From the NCBI RefSeq assembly GCF_023715415.1, contig NZ_JAMBOB010000004.1, positions 248,001-312,000 on the forward strand: a stretch of 64,000 bases of DNA, given 5' to 3'. Under the pieces are notes generated by a model that saw only the letters and a list, made by a program, of their open reading frames with translations, had not been told where the DNA came from and ran no database searches. Positions within the stretch are counted from its first letter, which is position 1; every line of letters begins with the position of its first letter. This document shows positions 8,955 through 17,488 of this stretch, piece after piece. The translations under genes and the position numbers were made by a program. The DNA is from Neobacillus niacini. Lineage in GTDB: Bacteria; Bacillota; Bacilli; Bacillales; Cytobacillaceae.

Positions 8955-9704
8955 TTACTCATACGATTTCTTTACATACTTTTCAACAAATACTTTATAA
9001 ACAAATTGAGGCAAAACCAACATTCGTTTCCATCTGCTTGGCTGCTGAATCAATCGAAATAACCACTCGATATTCATTTTCTGCCAAACAAGCGGGGCCC
9101 TTTTTACTTCACCAGCAAGGACATCAAAACTTCCTCCGACCCCCATAAAAAGTCCCTTTTCAAAGGACTCAATATTTTCCGAAATCCAAATTTCCTGTTT
9201 TGGGAATCCCAAGGCAACAAAAATTAAGTCTGGTTTCTTTTCCTTAATCTCGTCAGAAATGGCGGAAGAATTCCAATCAAAATATCCATCATTCCAACCA
9301 GCTATAGTAAGGTGAGGATAATTTATCTTCACATTATGTACTGCCTTATCTACTACTTCCTTTTTGGCTCCTAAAAAATAGGCAGACCAACCTTTTTCAT
9401 TCCCAACCTTTAATAGTTCTACCAACAAATCATAACCAGCAATTCTTTCAGAAAGCGGGTCACCAATCATCTTTGAAGCAATAATGACTCCAATCCCATC
9501 AGGAATCGTATAATCCGCATTTTTGACAACAGAAAAATAATTTTGATCAGTATTCGCATACATAATAATTTCAGGATTTGCGGTAACTAAAAATGTTTTT
9601 TGATTCTGTGAAATTTTATCAACTAATTTATTCACTAATACACTTTTGGTTATATGATTAAAAAAAACATTCAATATTTTTACTTTATGTTTTTCTTCTT
9701 TCAT
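8955..9704 (-). CDS. tagA: WecG/TagA/CpsF family N-acetylmannosaminyltransferase (copy 1)
   Basis: 249 aa, usual length for the family. TagA adds ManNAc to GlcNAc-PP-undecaprenol to make the linkage unit of wall teichoic acid. Conserved blocks: TANPEIIMYA, the catalytic-Asp loop IPDGIGVI, YFLGAKKEVVDKA, FVALGFPKQEIW, GVGGSFDVLAGEVKRAP, and the membrane-associating C-terminus EWLFRLIQQPSRWKRM. First gene of a minus-strand group with the GT4 gene at 7829-8935. A second, more distant TagA homologue is at 19011-19718, so substrate differences are possible. Confidence 0.9.
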   Translation of the reverse strand: MKEEKHKVKILNVFFNHITKSVLVNKLVDKISQNQKTFLVTANPEIIMYANTDQNYFSVVKNADYTIPDGIGVIIASKMIGDPLSERIAGYDLLVELLKVGNEKGWSAYFLGAKKEVVDKAVHNVKINYPHLTIAGWNDGYFDWNSSAISDEIKEKKPDLIFVALGFPKQEIWISENIESFEKGLFMGVGGSFDVLAGEVKRAPLVWQKMNIEWLFRLIQQPSRWKRMLVLPQFVYKVFVEKYVKKSYE

Positions 9705-9881
9705 TATTTCATCTCCAAATACTCCATACAGTTATAAAACTGGTTACATGAAATGCCCTTTTTAATAGTTCTCCAGAAATCATTATATTCTATTGGGTTA
9801 TTAATGACAAATATGTTTGAACTGAAAAGAGTTTAAGCGTAGTCTATATATTATGTATAGATGGTAGTTAAGCGGTTGTAT

Positions 9882-9910
9882 TTGACGTGTTACCTTCCAT
9901 AAAATATACT
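9882..9910 (+). promoter_or_regulatory. Sigma-A promoter of the plus-strand polysaccharide operon
   Basis: TTGACG (9882-9887), 17-bp spacer, TATACT (9905-9910): five of six and five of six matches with ideal spacing. It would start transcription near 9917, giving a 5' leader of about 67 bases before the ATG at 9984. Three copies of TTAAGCG lie around it. Confidence 0.8.
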
Positions 9911-9983
9911 TTAAGCGTTAAACATCTTTATGAATTGTAACCTTTATACACCTAACTTGCACATAAAGGGATTGATATCCAGC

Positions 9984-11060
9984 ATGAAAAAAATTATGTA
10001 TATCCTCAACTATCCTGGTGATGGGGGAACAGAGAAATATGTTTTAAATTTAATATCTGCTCTTGGAAAAGACCGATGTGTTTTTGTTTACTCTGAAAAT
10101 GGTCCATTTTTAGACAAATTTAAAGAATTGGGCTTACCATCCTACCAAGTTACCATGAACGGGCCATTTGACTTAAAAGCAGCAAGGAAGATAAAGAAAA
10201 TTTGCCAACTGGAGGGTGTTCATTACATACATGCTCAATTTTTAAGAGAAAATTACATTGCACTGCTAGCAAAATTAATGGGTGCTAAGGTTAACGTAAT
10301 TTGGACCTATCATGTCAATGTTCCAATGCCTGCTTTATTTAAAATTTTAAACCGCTCTATGATTAGATTAAACCATAGGGTAATATCAGTGGCGAACTTT
10401 ATTAAAATGGAACTATTACAAAAGGGCATACCTGAAGAAAAAATTACGGTTATATATAATGGAATAAAAGTGCCAAAAGTGGACACTTCGAAAAGAGTAA
10501 CAAGTAATGAGAAAATCCTCTCTGTTATTGGTCGTTTGAGTGAGGAAAAGGGGCATAAATTTCTATTTCAGAGCTTAGCAAAGTTAAAAAATAACAACCC
10601 CCATTTGAAATGGAAGTTAAATATCGTTGGAGACGGCCCATTAAAGGATGAACTAAATTTATTAGCAAACGATTTAAATCTATTATCTAACATTAACTTC
10701 CTAGGTTTCGTAAATAATATGGATACTGTGTATATCAATAGTGATTTAATTGTTTTGCCATCAGAAAACGAAGCATTTCCCTTTGTTGCAATAGAAGCAT
10801 TGGCCTATGAAAAACCAGTTATTTCAACCAATGTGGGCGGATTACCTGAGATTATTAGACATAATGAAACAGGACTTTTGGTCCCTTATGGCGACGAAAA
10901 TGCCCTGGCTGACAGTATCTTTAGGGTATTAGAAGATGAGGTCTTTGCAAAAAAGATTGCCAATAACGGGAAGGACTTTTTTCTAAAAAACCTGACCTTT
11001 GATAAGATGTTAAATCAAACATTAGCTATTTACAATTTAGAAAATGAAGATAATAAATAA
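9984..11060 (+). CDS. Glycosyltransferase family 4
   Basis: 358 aa from the ATG at 9984, where the conserved KKIMYILNYPGDGGTEKYV begins; an in-frame ATG at 9930 would add 18 residues without a ribosome site. AAAGGG lies 13 bases before 9984, a rather wide spacing. The GT4 C-terminal domain shows VIGRLSEEKGHKFLF, IVGDGPLKDEL, and E-x7-E in SENEAFPFVAIEAL followed by NVGGLPEII. Cytoplasmic, acting on lipid-linked sugar. First gene of a five-gene plus-strand operon with polymerase, two more transferases and a flippase. Substrate not predictable. Confidence 0.88.
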   Translation: MKKIMYILNYPGDGGTEKYVLNLISALGKDRCVFVYSENGPFLDKFKELGLPSYQVTMNGPFDLKAARKIKKICQLEGVHYIHAQFLRENYIALLAKLMGAKVNVIWTYHVNVPMPALFKILNRSMIRLNHRVISVANFIKMELLQKGIPEEKITVIYNGIKVPKVDTSKRVTSNEKILSVIGRLSEEKGHKFLFQSLAKLKNNNPHLKWKLNIVGDGPLKDELNLLANDLNLLSNINFLGFVNNMDTVYINSDLIVLPSENEAFPFVAIEALAYEKPVISTNVGGLPEIIRHNETGLLVPYGDENALADSIFRVLEDEVFAKKIANNGKDFFLKNLTFDKMLNQTLAIYNLENEDNK

Positions 11061-11074
11061 ATGAGGTACTATTA

Positions 11075-12529
11075 ATGACTATCATATCTAATCGATTTCT
11101 ATCCATCTTAATAGGAGTTTTTCTTGTAATCATAGGATTATTTATTCCTAATTCAATTATCGGCATCGTTATTTGCCTGCTTTTAGCTGCAGTAGTATTT
11201 TATGATGAAAAAGTCGCCCTTCTCTTTTTAATTGTATTTGTCCCCATTCGGCCATTTTTAATTGTGTATAATAGCGGATTTAAATTTATCGCGGACATAC
11301 TGATATTTTTCCTTCTTCTAAAGGTAATTTATAATCAGAGGAATAATATTCGGAATTTATTCCGATTTAACTTACTAGAGATTTCCTATATCCTCTTTCT
11401 CGTAGTTGGAATACTTTCTGCCTTACTAACGGGTGTTTCAATGATAGCCATTATCATGCAGGTACGAGCATTCCTAGTCTTTTTCCTTCTATATTATATT
11501 GTGAAGAGATTGAACATTGGCGAGAAGGATATACGAGACTTTGCTTTAACGACCTTTATTACAGCGGTTGTATTATCGATCCATGGACTAGTAGAAAAGA
11601 TATCTGTAAGAACCCTTCTTTTACCTGAGTTATGGGCAAATATGAATTTATCACCTACGAATAAAGTACGTATTTATGGCTTAATCAGTGGTCCAAATGA
11701 ACTTGCTCTTTACTTATTAATTGCATTTTTAGTTAGCTTTTATTTATTAGCTATCACAAAAGGCAAGCCGAAAATTTTCATTTATATCGGAATGACATTA
11801 ATGCTCTCTGTATTCCTTTTAACGTACTCAAGGGGTGCAGTTCTAGCAGTCGCAGCATTCTTAATTGCTTATATTATTGTTAATCGCAAAATTCACCATT
11901 TCAAGTCGGTCATCATACTTGTTGCTGCATCGATGATTACATTCTTTGCCGTAGCGTCTCTAACAGATTATATGGATAAACATGTCATTGTGGAAAAAGC
12001 ACCAAGCGAAACCGATGGAGAGAAGAGTACCGGAAAAGGAAAAAATGGCGGTTTGAACCGTTTTAAAGAAGCATTATCAGAGGAAAATATCGAACTAAGT
12101 AATGCAGATGGCCGCGTATATTATGTCAAAAAAGCAATAGAAGTATTTAAAGATAAGCCAATCATGGGCCATGGTTTTGCTACTTTTGGTGGATCTGCAA
12201 CTCAAACCTACTCTTCACCTATATATAAAGATTATGAAATAGCATGGAATTTTTATTCTGATAACCAATACATTCAGCTTTTGGCCGAAACAGGAATTAT
12301 TGGAGTAGCTTTAGTAGCTTTGTTTATTTATTGTATATTTAGAATGACATGGGCATTACGAAAAGGAACAATTATTTCCCCATTACTTCTCTTTTTCCTT
12401 TTTGGCGGTGTGACAAGTGCTGTCGTTTACAATATTCTAGAAAATGACGTATTTATGCTATATTATTTCATTGTTCTCGGTTATGCCTATCAGTTATTGG
12501 AAAATAGGAAATCAAATTCAATAAACTAA
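11075..12529 (+). CDS. Wzy-like polysaccharide polymerase / O-antigen ligase family membrane protein
   Basis: 484 aa, roughly a dozen hydrophobic segments, with the large outward loop typical of Wzy/WaaL proteins at about residues 310-390. That loop contains the family motif RVYYVKKAIEVFKDKP with MGHGFATFG, and the preceding segment LLTYSRGAVLAV matches the conserved S-R-G motif. Such enzymes polymerise undecaprenyl-linked repeat units on the outer face. Its presence with a Wzx flippase in one operon implies a Wzx/Wzy-dependent polymer rather than a TagB/F/GH ABC-exported teichoic acid, none of whose other genes are seen here. The N-terminal half is not alignable by eye. Confidence 0.85.
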   Translation: MTIISNRFLSILIGVFLVIIGLFIPNSIIGIVICLLLAAVVFYDEKVALLFLIVFVPIRPFLIVYNSGFKFIADILIFFLLLKVIYNQRNNIRNLFRFNLLEISYILFLVVGILSALLTGVSMIAIIMQVRAFLVFFLLYYIVKRLNIGEKDIRDFALTTFITAVVLSIHGLVEKISVRTLLLPELWANMNLSPTNKVRIYGLISGPNELALYLLIAFLVSFYLLAITKGKPKIFIYIGMTLMLSVFLLTYSRGAVLAVAAFLIAYIIVNRKIHHFKSVIILVAASMITFFAVASLTDYMDKHVIVEKAPSETDGEKSTGKGKNGGLNRFKEALSEENIELSNADGRVYYVKKAIEVFKDKPIMGHGFATFGGSATQTYSSPIYKDYEIAWNFYSDNQYIQLLAETGIIGVALVALFIYCIFRMTWALRKGTIISPLLLFFLFGGVTSAVVYNILENDVFMLYYFIVLGYAYQLLENRKSNSIN

Positions 12530-12557
12530 ACAAATAACTGCATACATTTATTATATT

Positions 12558-12590
12558 GAGACACCTCAATCGTTTAGAGGGTCTCTTTAT
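12558..12590 (+). terminator. Internal terminator or attenuator between wzy and the next transferase
   Basis: GAGAC-a-CCTC pairs with GAGG-GTCTC (12558-12585) with one bulged base, followed by TTTATCTT. It lies within an operon otherwise read in one direction, so it may only lower downstream expression. Confidence 0.55.
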
Positions 12591-12615
12591 CTTGTATTGG
12601 TGGAAAGGGATATAA

Positions 12616-13722
12616 ATGAAGAAATTATTAATCGCCATAGATAATTTAGGAGGGGGCGGGGCTGAAAAAGTCCTTATTAACCTCTTGAAAAATTTAGATA
12701 AGAACAAATACCGTGTTACATTATTGTTACTATTTAATGAAGGGGTTTATTTAAAGGAAGTTCCTCCTCACGTGAAAATCAATTATCTTTTCAATCCTAA
12801 GAGCACTTTATTAAGAAAAATTATTTATAAACTATTTAAGTATTTCCCAGCAGAGATAATTTACAAGAAATATGTAAAGGAAACCTATGATGTTGAGATC
12901 GCCTTTCTAGAAGGCTGTACAACAAAGTTAATTTCCGGCTCGACGAATCCTGCTTCAAAAAAAATCGCCTGGGTTCACACTGACTTTTCTAATCACCATT
13001 GGACCGTTCATTATTATAAAAGTGATGAGGAAGAAAAACAGCAATACAAAAAATTTAATGATATCGTGTTTGTCTCAAATGATTCTCGGGAGGGGTTCGA
13101 GACTACTCTCCAGCTCCAAGGGAATCATAGTGTTATTTATAACCCAATTGACGCAGAGGATATAATCGCCAAAGCGAAAGAGGAAAAAATCGAATACAAA
13201 AAAGTAACCGTTTGTTCAGTTGGAAGATTAATCAAGGCAAAAGGCTTCGATCGATTAATAAACGTTCATGCCCGACTGATTAAAGAAGGGATTGAACATG
13301 ATCTTGTATTAATCGGGGAAGGCGAAGAGAAAGAATCACTGCTGCAGCAATGCCGGCAATCCGAGGTCTCAACTAGCGTTCATTTTCTTGGTTTTCAAAG
13401 TAATCCCTATAAGTATGTAGCGGCAGCAGATTTATATGTAAGCTCTTCACGAGCTGAAGGCTTACCTCTGGTTGTGGCAGAAGCTTTAATACTTGGAAAA
13501 CCAGTATTATCGACAAGATGCAGCGGTCCAGTAGAACTATTAGATAATGGAAGTTATGGTATGATTGTTGAGAATTCTGAGGAAGGTCTATATCAAGGCG
13601 TGAAACAGTTCTTATTAAACGGTGATGAAAGAAAACAATATGGAGAACTTGCTCTTACTCGCAGGAGTTTTTTCGACATAAAGCGGATTCTTGAAGAAAT
13701 TGAAGAGTTAATAGATCGTTAG
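12616..13722 (+). CDS. Glycosyltransferase family 4
   Basis: 368 aa with AAAGGGA before the ATG. It opens KKLLIAIDNLGGGGAEKVLINLL, whose glycine-rich loop is typical of amylovoran/N-acetylgalactosamine-type GT4 enzymes; the C-terminal half has VGRLIKAKGFDRLI, LIGEGEEKESL and E-x7-E in RAEGLPLVVAEALILGKPV. Predicted to extend the lipid-linked oligosaccharide in the cytoplasm. It sits between the polymerase and a GT2 gene in the plus-strand operon, after a weak hairpin. Confidence 0.88.
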   Translation: MKKLLIAIDNLGGGGAEKVLINLLKNLDKNKYRVTLLLLFNEGVYLKEVPPHVKINYLFNPKSTLLRKIIYKLFKYFPAEIIYKKYVKETYDVEIAFLEGCTTKLISGSTNPASKKIAWVHTDFSNHHWTVHYYKSDEEEKQQYKKFNDIVFVSNDSREGFETTLQLQGNHSVIYNPIDAEDIIAKAKEEKIEYKKVTVCSVGRLIKAKGFDRLINVHARLIKEGIEHDLVLIGEGEEKESLLQQCRQSEVSTSVHFLGFQSNPYKYVAAADLYVSSSRAEGLPLVVAEALILGKPVLSTRCSGPVELLDNGSYGMIVENSEEGLYQGVKQFLLNGDERKQYGELALTRRSFFDIKRILEEIEELIDR

Positions 13723-13763
13723 GGTATTTGAAGTTTAGATCACTTTTATAAGGAGGGGTAAAT

Positions 13764-14717
13764 ATGGGAGATTTAGTCTCAGTTATTATGAGTACCTACA
13801 ATGAAGAACCTGATTGGTTAGAGAAATGTATCGATTCAATATTGAATCAAACCTATAGTCACTTTGAATTCCTCATTGTGTTGGATAACCCTGAAAATGA
13901 GCAATTAAAGTTACTACTGGAGGATTATCAGAAGAAAGATTCGCGAATAAAAATTATCCCCAACCCGAAAAATATGGGGTTAGTAAAAAGTTTAAATACT
14001 GCTTTAGAGCATTGTAATGGAAAATATGTGGCTCGGATGGATGCAGATGATATTTCCGATCCTGAAAGACTCAGCAAGGAAAAGAGTTATTTAGAAGAAA
14101 AGAATCTGGATTTTGTGTTTTCTGGCATGATTGTCATCGATGAGAATGACAAAAAACAGTATGAGTGGGATAATAATGCTTTTACCCCTGAAGAAATTAA
14201 AAAGGTCATGGGCATCTGGAATATCTCTCTTCATCCAACTTGGTTTTTAAAAAGAGAGGTCTATACGAAGCTTGGCGGCTATAGAGACATCCCTTACAGC
14301 GAGGACTATGATTTTTCACTTCGTGCCTTATCTAAAGGTTTCAAAATCGGAAAATTAAATGAAAATTTGTTATTGTACAGAATGAGAAGCACCGGTATTT
14401 CCAAAAGTAATAATTTTGAACAATTTATTATTTCACGAAAATTAATAAAACTATATATGAAAAATAAATTAGATGATTATTCCTATGTGAAGGACGAAAT
14501 AAACAAAGTTGAAGGTCAAATAAAAACTGGTGAGAAACAAAGGTATAGTGAAGCTGAGGATATTTTCCACCAAGGTGTTGGACAAGTGAAGGAAGGTCAA
14601 TATCTTAACGGATTATCTAAATTAGTAAAAAGTCTACTGATTTCAAAATACCATATCAGGAAATTTAATGAACTCATTAAATACAAAATCTTAACAAAAC
14701 AAATGAAAAATCAATAA
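13764..14717 (+). CDS. Glycosyltransferase family 2 (GT-A)
   Basis: 317 aa; AAGGAGGGG lies seven bases before the ATG. N-terminal GT-A fold: SVIMSTYNEEPDWLEKCIDS, FLIVLDNP, NPKNMGLVKSLN, and the metal-binding D-x-D in ARMDADDISDP at about residue 92. The acceptor-side ED motif is GYRDIPYSEDYDF. The C-terminal about 100 residues are charged and helical without a recognised domain. A likely inverting transferase (rhamnosyl or similar), substrate unproven. Followed by the flippase gene. Confidence 0.88.
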   Translation: MGDLVSVIMSTYNEEPDWLEKCIDSILNQTYSHFEFLIVLDNPENEQLKLLLEDYQKKDSRIKIIPNPKNMGLVKSLNTALEHCNGKYVARMDADDISDPERLSKEKSYLEEKNLDFVFSGMIVIDENDKKQYEWDNNAFTPEEIKKVMGIWNISLHPTWFLKREVYTKLGGYRDIPYSEDYDFSLRALSKGFKIGKLNENLLLYRMRSTGISKSNNFEQFIISRKLIKLYMKNKLDDYSYVKDEINKVEGQIKTGEKQRYSEAEDIFHQGVGQVKEGQYLNGLSKLVKSLLISKYHIRKFNELIKYKILTKQMKNQ

Positions 14718-14760
14718 AAAATAATCCTACAGTAAATGCTGTTCAATAAGGTGATCATCC

Positions 14761-16197
14761 TTGAGTATTAAAAAAAATTATTTATATAACCTTGCCTATC
14801 AAGTGTTAAATATGGCTTTGCCATTGATAACCGTCCCCTACATCTCACGGGTTCTTAAACCAGAAGGTGTTGGAATATATGCCTATACAAATTCCATTGT
14901 GCAATACTTCATGTTACTGGCCATGCTTGGTATCGGAACATATGGCAATAAGATGGTTGCAATAGCCAGAGATAATAAAAAGGAATTAAGCAGAACCTTT
15001 TTTAGCATTTTTCTTCTGCAATTATTTTTTTCGTTCATCTCTCTATCCTTGTATTTAGTCTTTGTATTCTACTTTTTCGAAGAGTATAAATTAATTGCTT
15101 TGCTGCAGGGAATTGCACTTCTAGCAACTATTTTGGACTGTTCCTGGTTCTTTAGCGGTTTGGAAGATTTTAAAAAGATTGTGACCAGAAATATCTTTTT
15201 CAAGGTATTGAGTCTAATCGCTATCTTTTTATTTGTAAAGGATACTAGTGATTTAACCCTTTATACGATTATTATGGGGCTTTCTCTCTTCTTAGGATCC
15301 ATGGTTCTATGGTATTACGTTAAACCACATGTGGTCCCTGTTTCCATTTCCTTTCAGTCGGTCTTTTCACATTTTAAACCAACGATTGTTTATTTTTTGC
15401 CACAAATCGCAACACAAGTCTATTTTATATTAAATAAAACGATGCTTGGTTATTTATCAACAACTAGTGAAGTCGGAATTTATGACTATGCAGATAAAAT
15501 CCTAAAAATAGCATTAGCGATTGTCACTTCATTAGGTATCGTAATGCTCCCTCGGATGGCAAATACGTTTGGCAAAGGCGACCTGGATAAAGCAAATGAA
15601 TATATCAGAAAATCATTGGAGTTTACCACCCTTTTAGCGATTCCGATTATGTTCGGATTAGCTGGTGTGGCACAGGAATTTGTTCCTTGGTATATGGGGG
15701 AAGAGTTTACATTAAGTGCTAATGTATTAATCATTTTAAGCCCTGCTATTTTTCTAATGGCGTGGAGTGGTGTATTTGGAACACAGTATTTAGTTCCATT
15801 AGGAAAAATGAAACAATATACTAGTACCTTGTATGTCGGGGCGATCGTAAACTTAATCGTAAATTTTATTCTCATTAAACCTTATGGTGCAATAGGAGCA
15901 GCAATAGGTACATTGGCTGCGGAAATAGCCGTTACCCTTGCGCAGATGTACTTTGTAAGGAAAGATATTCATATCTTAAAGGTAATGCCCAAGACGTTGT
16001 ATTACCTCGTTTCTGGAGGTATTATGTACGGGGTAGTAAGATGGATTGGTGTATCACTTGGTTCGTCGATTTTTACTACTGTTTTACAAGTAGCAGCGGG
16101 CGTTCTTGTCTATATTACATTCGTTATTTTGTTTGAGATTTTATTAAAAGATGGGTTAATTATGAACGAGATTAAACGCAGGCGTTCAAAGTCTTAA
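14761..16197 (+). CDS. Wzx-type polysaccharide flippase (MOP superfamily)
   Basis: 478 aa with 12-14 membrane segments. TTG start at 14761, with AAGGTG eight bases upstream; no better ATG exists near the conserved N-terminus NLAYQVLNMALPLITVPYISRV, which is typical of RfbX/Wzx proteins. The proteins move undecaprenyl-linked repeat units across the membrane for Wzy-dependent polymerisation. Last gene of the plus-strand operon, closed by a 17-bp perfect hairpin. It differs from the MurJ-like flippase encoded at 17489-19006. Confidence 0.9.
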   Translation: MSIKKNYLYNLAYQVLNMALPLITVPYISRVLKPEGVGIYAYTNSIVQYFMLLAMLGIGTYGNKMVAIARDNKKELSRTFFSIFLLQLFFSFISLSLYLVFVFYFFEEYKLIALLQGIALLATILDCSWFFSGLEDFKKIVTRNIFFKVLSLIAIFLFVKDTSDLTLYTIIMGLSLFLGSMVLWYYVKPHVVPVSISFQSVFSHFKPTIVYFLPQIATQVYFILNKTMLGYLSTTSEVGIYDYADKILKIALAIVTSLGIVMLPRMANTFGKGDLDKANEYIRKSLEFTTLLAIPIMFGLAGVAQEFVPWYMGEEFTLSANVLIILSPAIFLMAWSGVFGTQYLVPLGKMKQYTSTLYVGAIVNLIVNFILIKPYGAIGAAIGTLAAEIAVTLAQMYFVRKDIHILKVMPKTLYYLVSGGIMYGVVRWIGVSLGSSIFTTVLQVAAGVLVYITFVILFEILLKDGLIMNEIKRRRSKS

Positions 16198-16203
16198 TCA
16201 TAT

Positions 16204-16251
16204 AAAAAGCGAAAAGAATTCTTAGTTAAGAAATTCTTTTCGCTTTTTTTG
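16204..16251. terminator. Bidirectional terminator between converging glycan operons
   Basis: A perfect 17-bp inverted repeat (16204-16220 with 16232-16248) has T runs on both strands: CTTTTTTT to the right and CTTTTTAT to the left. It serves the flippase gene (plus) and the GT4 gene ending at 16304 (minus). Confidence 0.93.
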
Positions 16252-16303
16252 GCTGAGGTCTGTTGATTGGAGCTCCAAAATTAATCCTAGCACCATTACT
16301 AAA

Positions 16304-17398
16304 CTATTTTGTTTGATAAATTTCTTTTAGTTTGTTTATGATATTTTTTTGATCGTGTTCTTCTGCTCTTTTTAATCCATTTTGAATGAGCATGTCTCTT
16401 ATTTCCTTTTTATTAAGGACTTGGCTGATTCCTTCTGACAGGGCACTGCTGTTGGATGGGGGAATGAGGATTCCACTGCCGTTATTTAGTAAGTAGGAGA
16501 GGCCTCCTACATTACTTGCCACCACTGGTGCGCCGCACGCCATTGCTTCTAGTGCTACCAGTCCAAATCCCTCTATATAAGAAGGCAGAACAAAGATATC
16601 TGCTGCATTCATCCACTCTGCTATTTCATGCTGAGGCTTAGGTTCGTGGAAGGTAATGCCTACTAACGAGTCTTCTTTTATGATGGAAGTAAGTTCCTCA
16701 ACAAAAGGTTTATTCTTCGCTGAACCAATGATATGTAGTTCGGCCTGAACAATTTGTTTTTTTACTAGGGCGAACGCTTTTATTAAGTCAATTAATCCTT
16801 TATTACGAGTAATATTCCCGACGAAAAGGATAATAGGGTTACTTTTATTAATCTTCAATTTAGACTTCATTTTCTCTTTGTTTGCTACTTTTCTAAAGAT
16901 GTTACGATTTACTCCCATCGAAAGTAGTAGCAGCTTTTTGGATTCTACCTTATAATGGTCCTGTATTTCTTGATATAACCTCTGCCCCACTGCTATAACA
17001 AAATCTGACCTTTTTAGAATAAACGTGGTGACCTTTTGAATGAGGCGGTTTTTTTTGGCCATTTTATCTATATCCCCGCCATGCGCAGTAACAACTAATT
17101 TCGACTTCCATACTAGCTTGAAAAACAAGCCTATTAATCCTGAAGGGAAAACGTAATGAGCATGAACGGTCTGGTACTGATACCCTCTGAATAGAAGAAA
17201 GATTCCTCTAAAAAGCCATGATAAATATTTACGAATAACATCCTGTTTTTTTGTGCTTGCATTTGTAATCGCAAGAACATCAACCTGAATCCCCTCTTTT
17301 ACTAAGGCCTCTACTTGATTTTTGACGAAGATGCCAAAGGTAGGTGAATTTTCACTTGGATACATATTACTTATGATCAACACACGGTTTTTCCTCAA
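16304..17398 (-). CDS. Glycosyltransferase family 4
   Basis: 364 aa from a TTG at 17398, with GGGTGA six bases or so upstream. N-terminus VLIISNMYPSENSPTFGIFV is a hallmark of GT4 enzymes of exopolysaccharide loci; then HAHYVFPSG, the T-A-H-G-G-D motif, VGNITRNKGLIDLI, and E-x7-E in SYIEGFGLVALEAM followed by CGAPVVASNVGG. It is last in a minus-strand group (dehydrogenase - tagA2 - flippase - this gene), but a hairpin lies just upstream, so it may have its own promoter. Substrate unknown. Confidence 0.88.
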   Translation of the reverse strand: MRKNRVLIISNMYPSENSPTFGIFVKNQVEALVKEGIQVDVLAITNASTKKQDVIRKYLSWLFRGIFLLFRGYQYQTVHAHYVFPSGLIGLFFKLVWKSKLVVTAHGGDIDKMAKKNRLIQKVTTFILKRSDFVIAVGQRLYQEIQDHYKVESKKLLLLSMGVNRNIFRKVANKEKMKSKLKINKSNPIILFVGNITRNKGLIDLIKAFALVKKQIVQAELHIIGSAKNKPFVEELTSIIKEDSLVGITFHEPKPQHEIAEWMNAADIFVLPSYIEGFGLVALEAMACGAPVVASNVGGLSYLLNNGSGILIPPSNSSALSEGISQVLNKKEIRDMLIQNGLKRAEEHDQKNIINKLKEIYQTK

Positions 17399-17443
17399 TG
17401 TCTGTCACCCGATTTTTTTATATTTTGCGTTTTTATAAAACAA

Positions 17444-17466
17444 GAGGCAAGTAAAATACTTGCCTC
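17444..17466 (-). terminator. Terminator after the MurJ-like flippase gene
   Basis: A perfect 10-bp stem (GAGGCAAGTA, 17444-17453, with TACTTGCCTC, 17457-17466), loop AAA, followed on the minus strand by TTGTTTTATAAAAA. It lies 22 bases after the flippase stop codon and before the GT4 gene. Confidence 0.75.
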
Positions 17467-17488
17467 CATCGTAAGGTCGATAGGTTCC

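Noticed and set aside
12468..12707. Minus-strand open frame over the wzy/GT4 junction
   Set aside because: Antisense to conserved ends of two genes and to their terminator; no family-like sequence.
15486..15875. 129-codon minus-strand frame inside the flippase gene
   Set aside because: Complement of a firmly identified Wzx; composition is that of a mirrored membrane protein.
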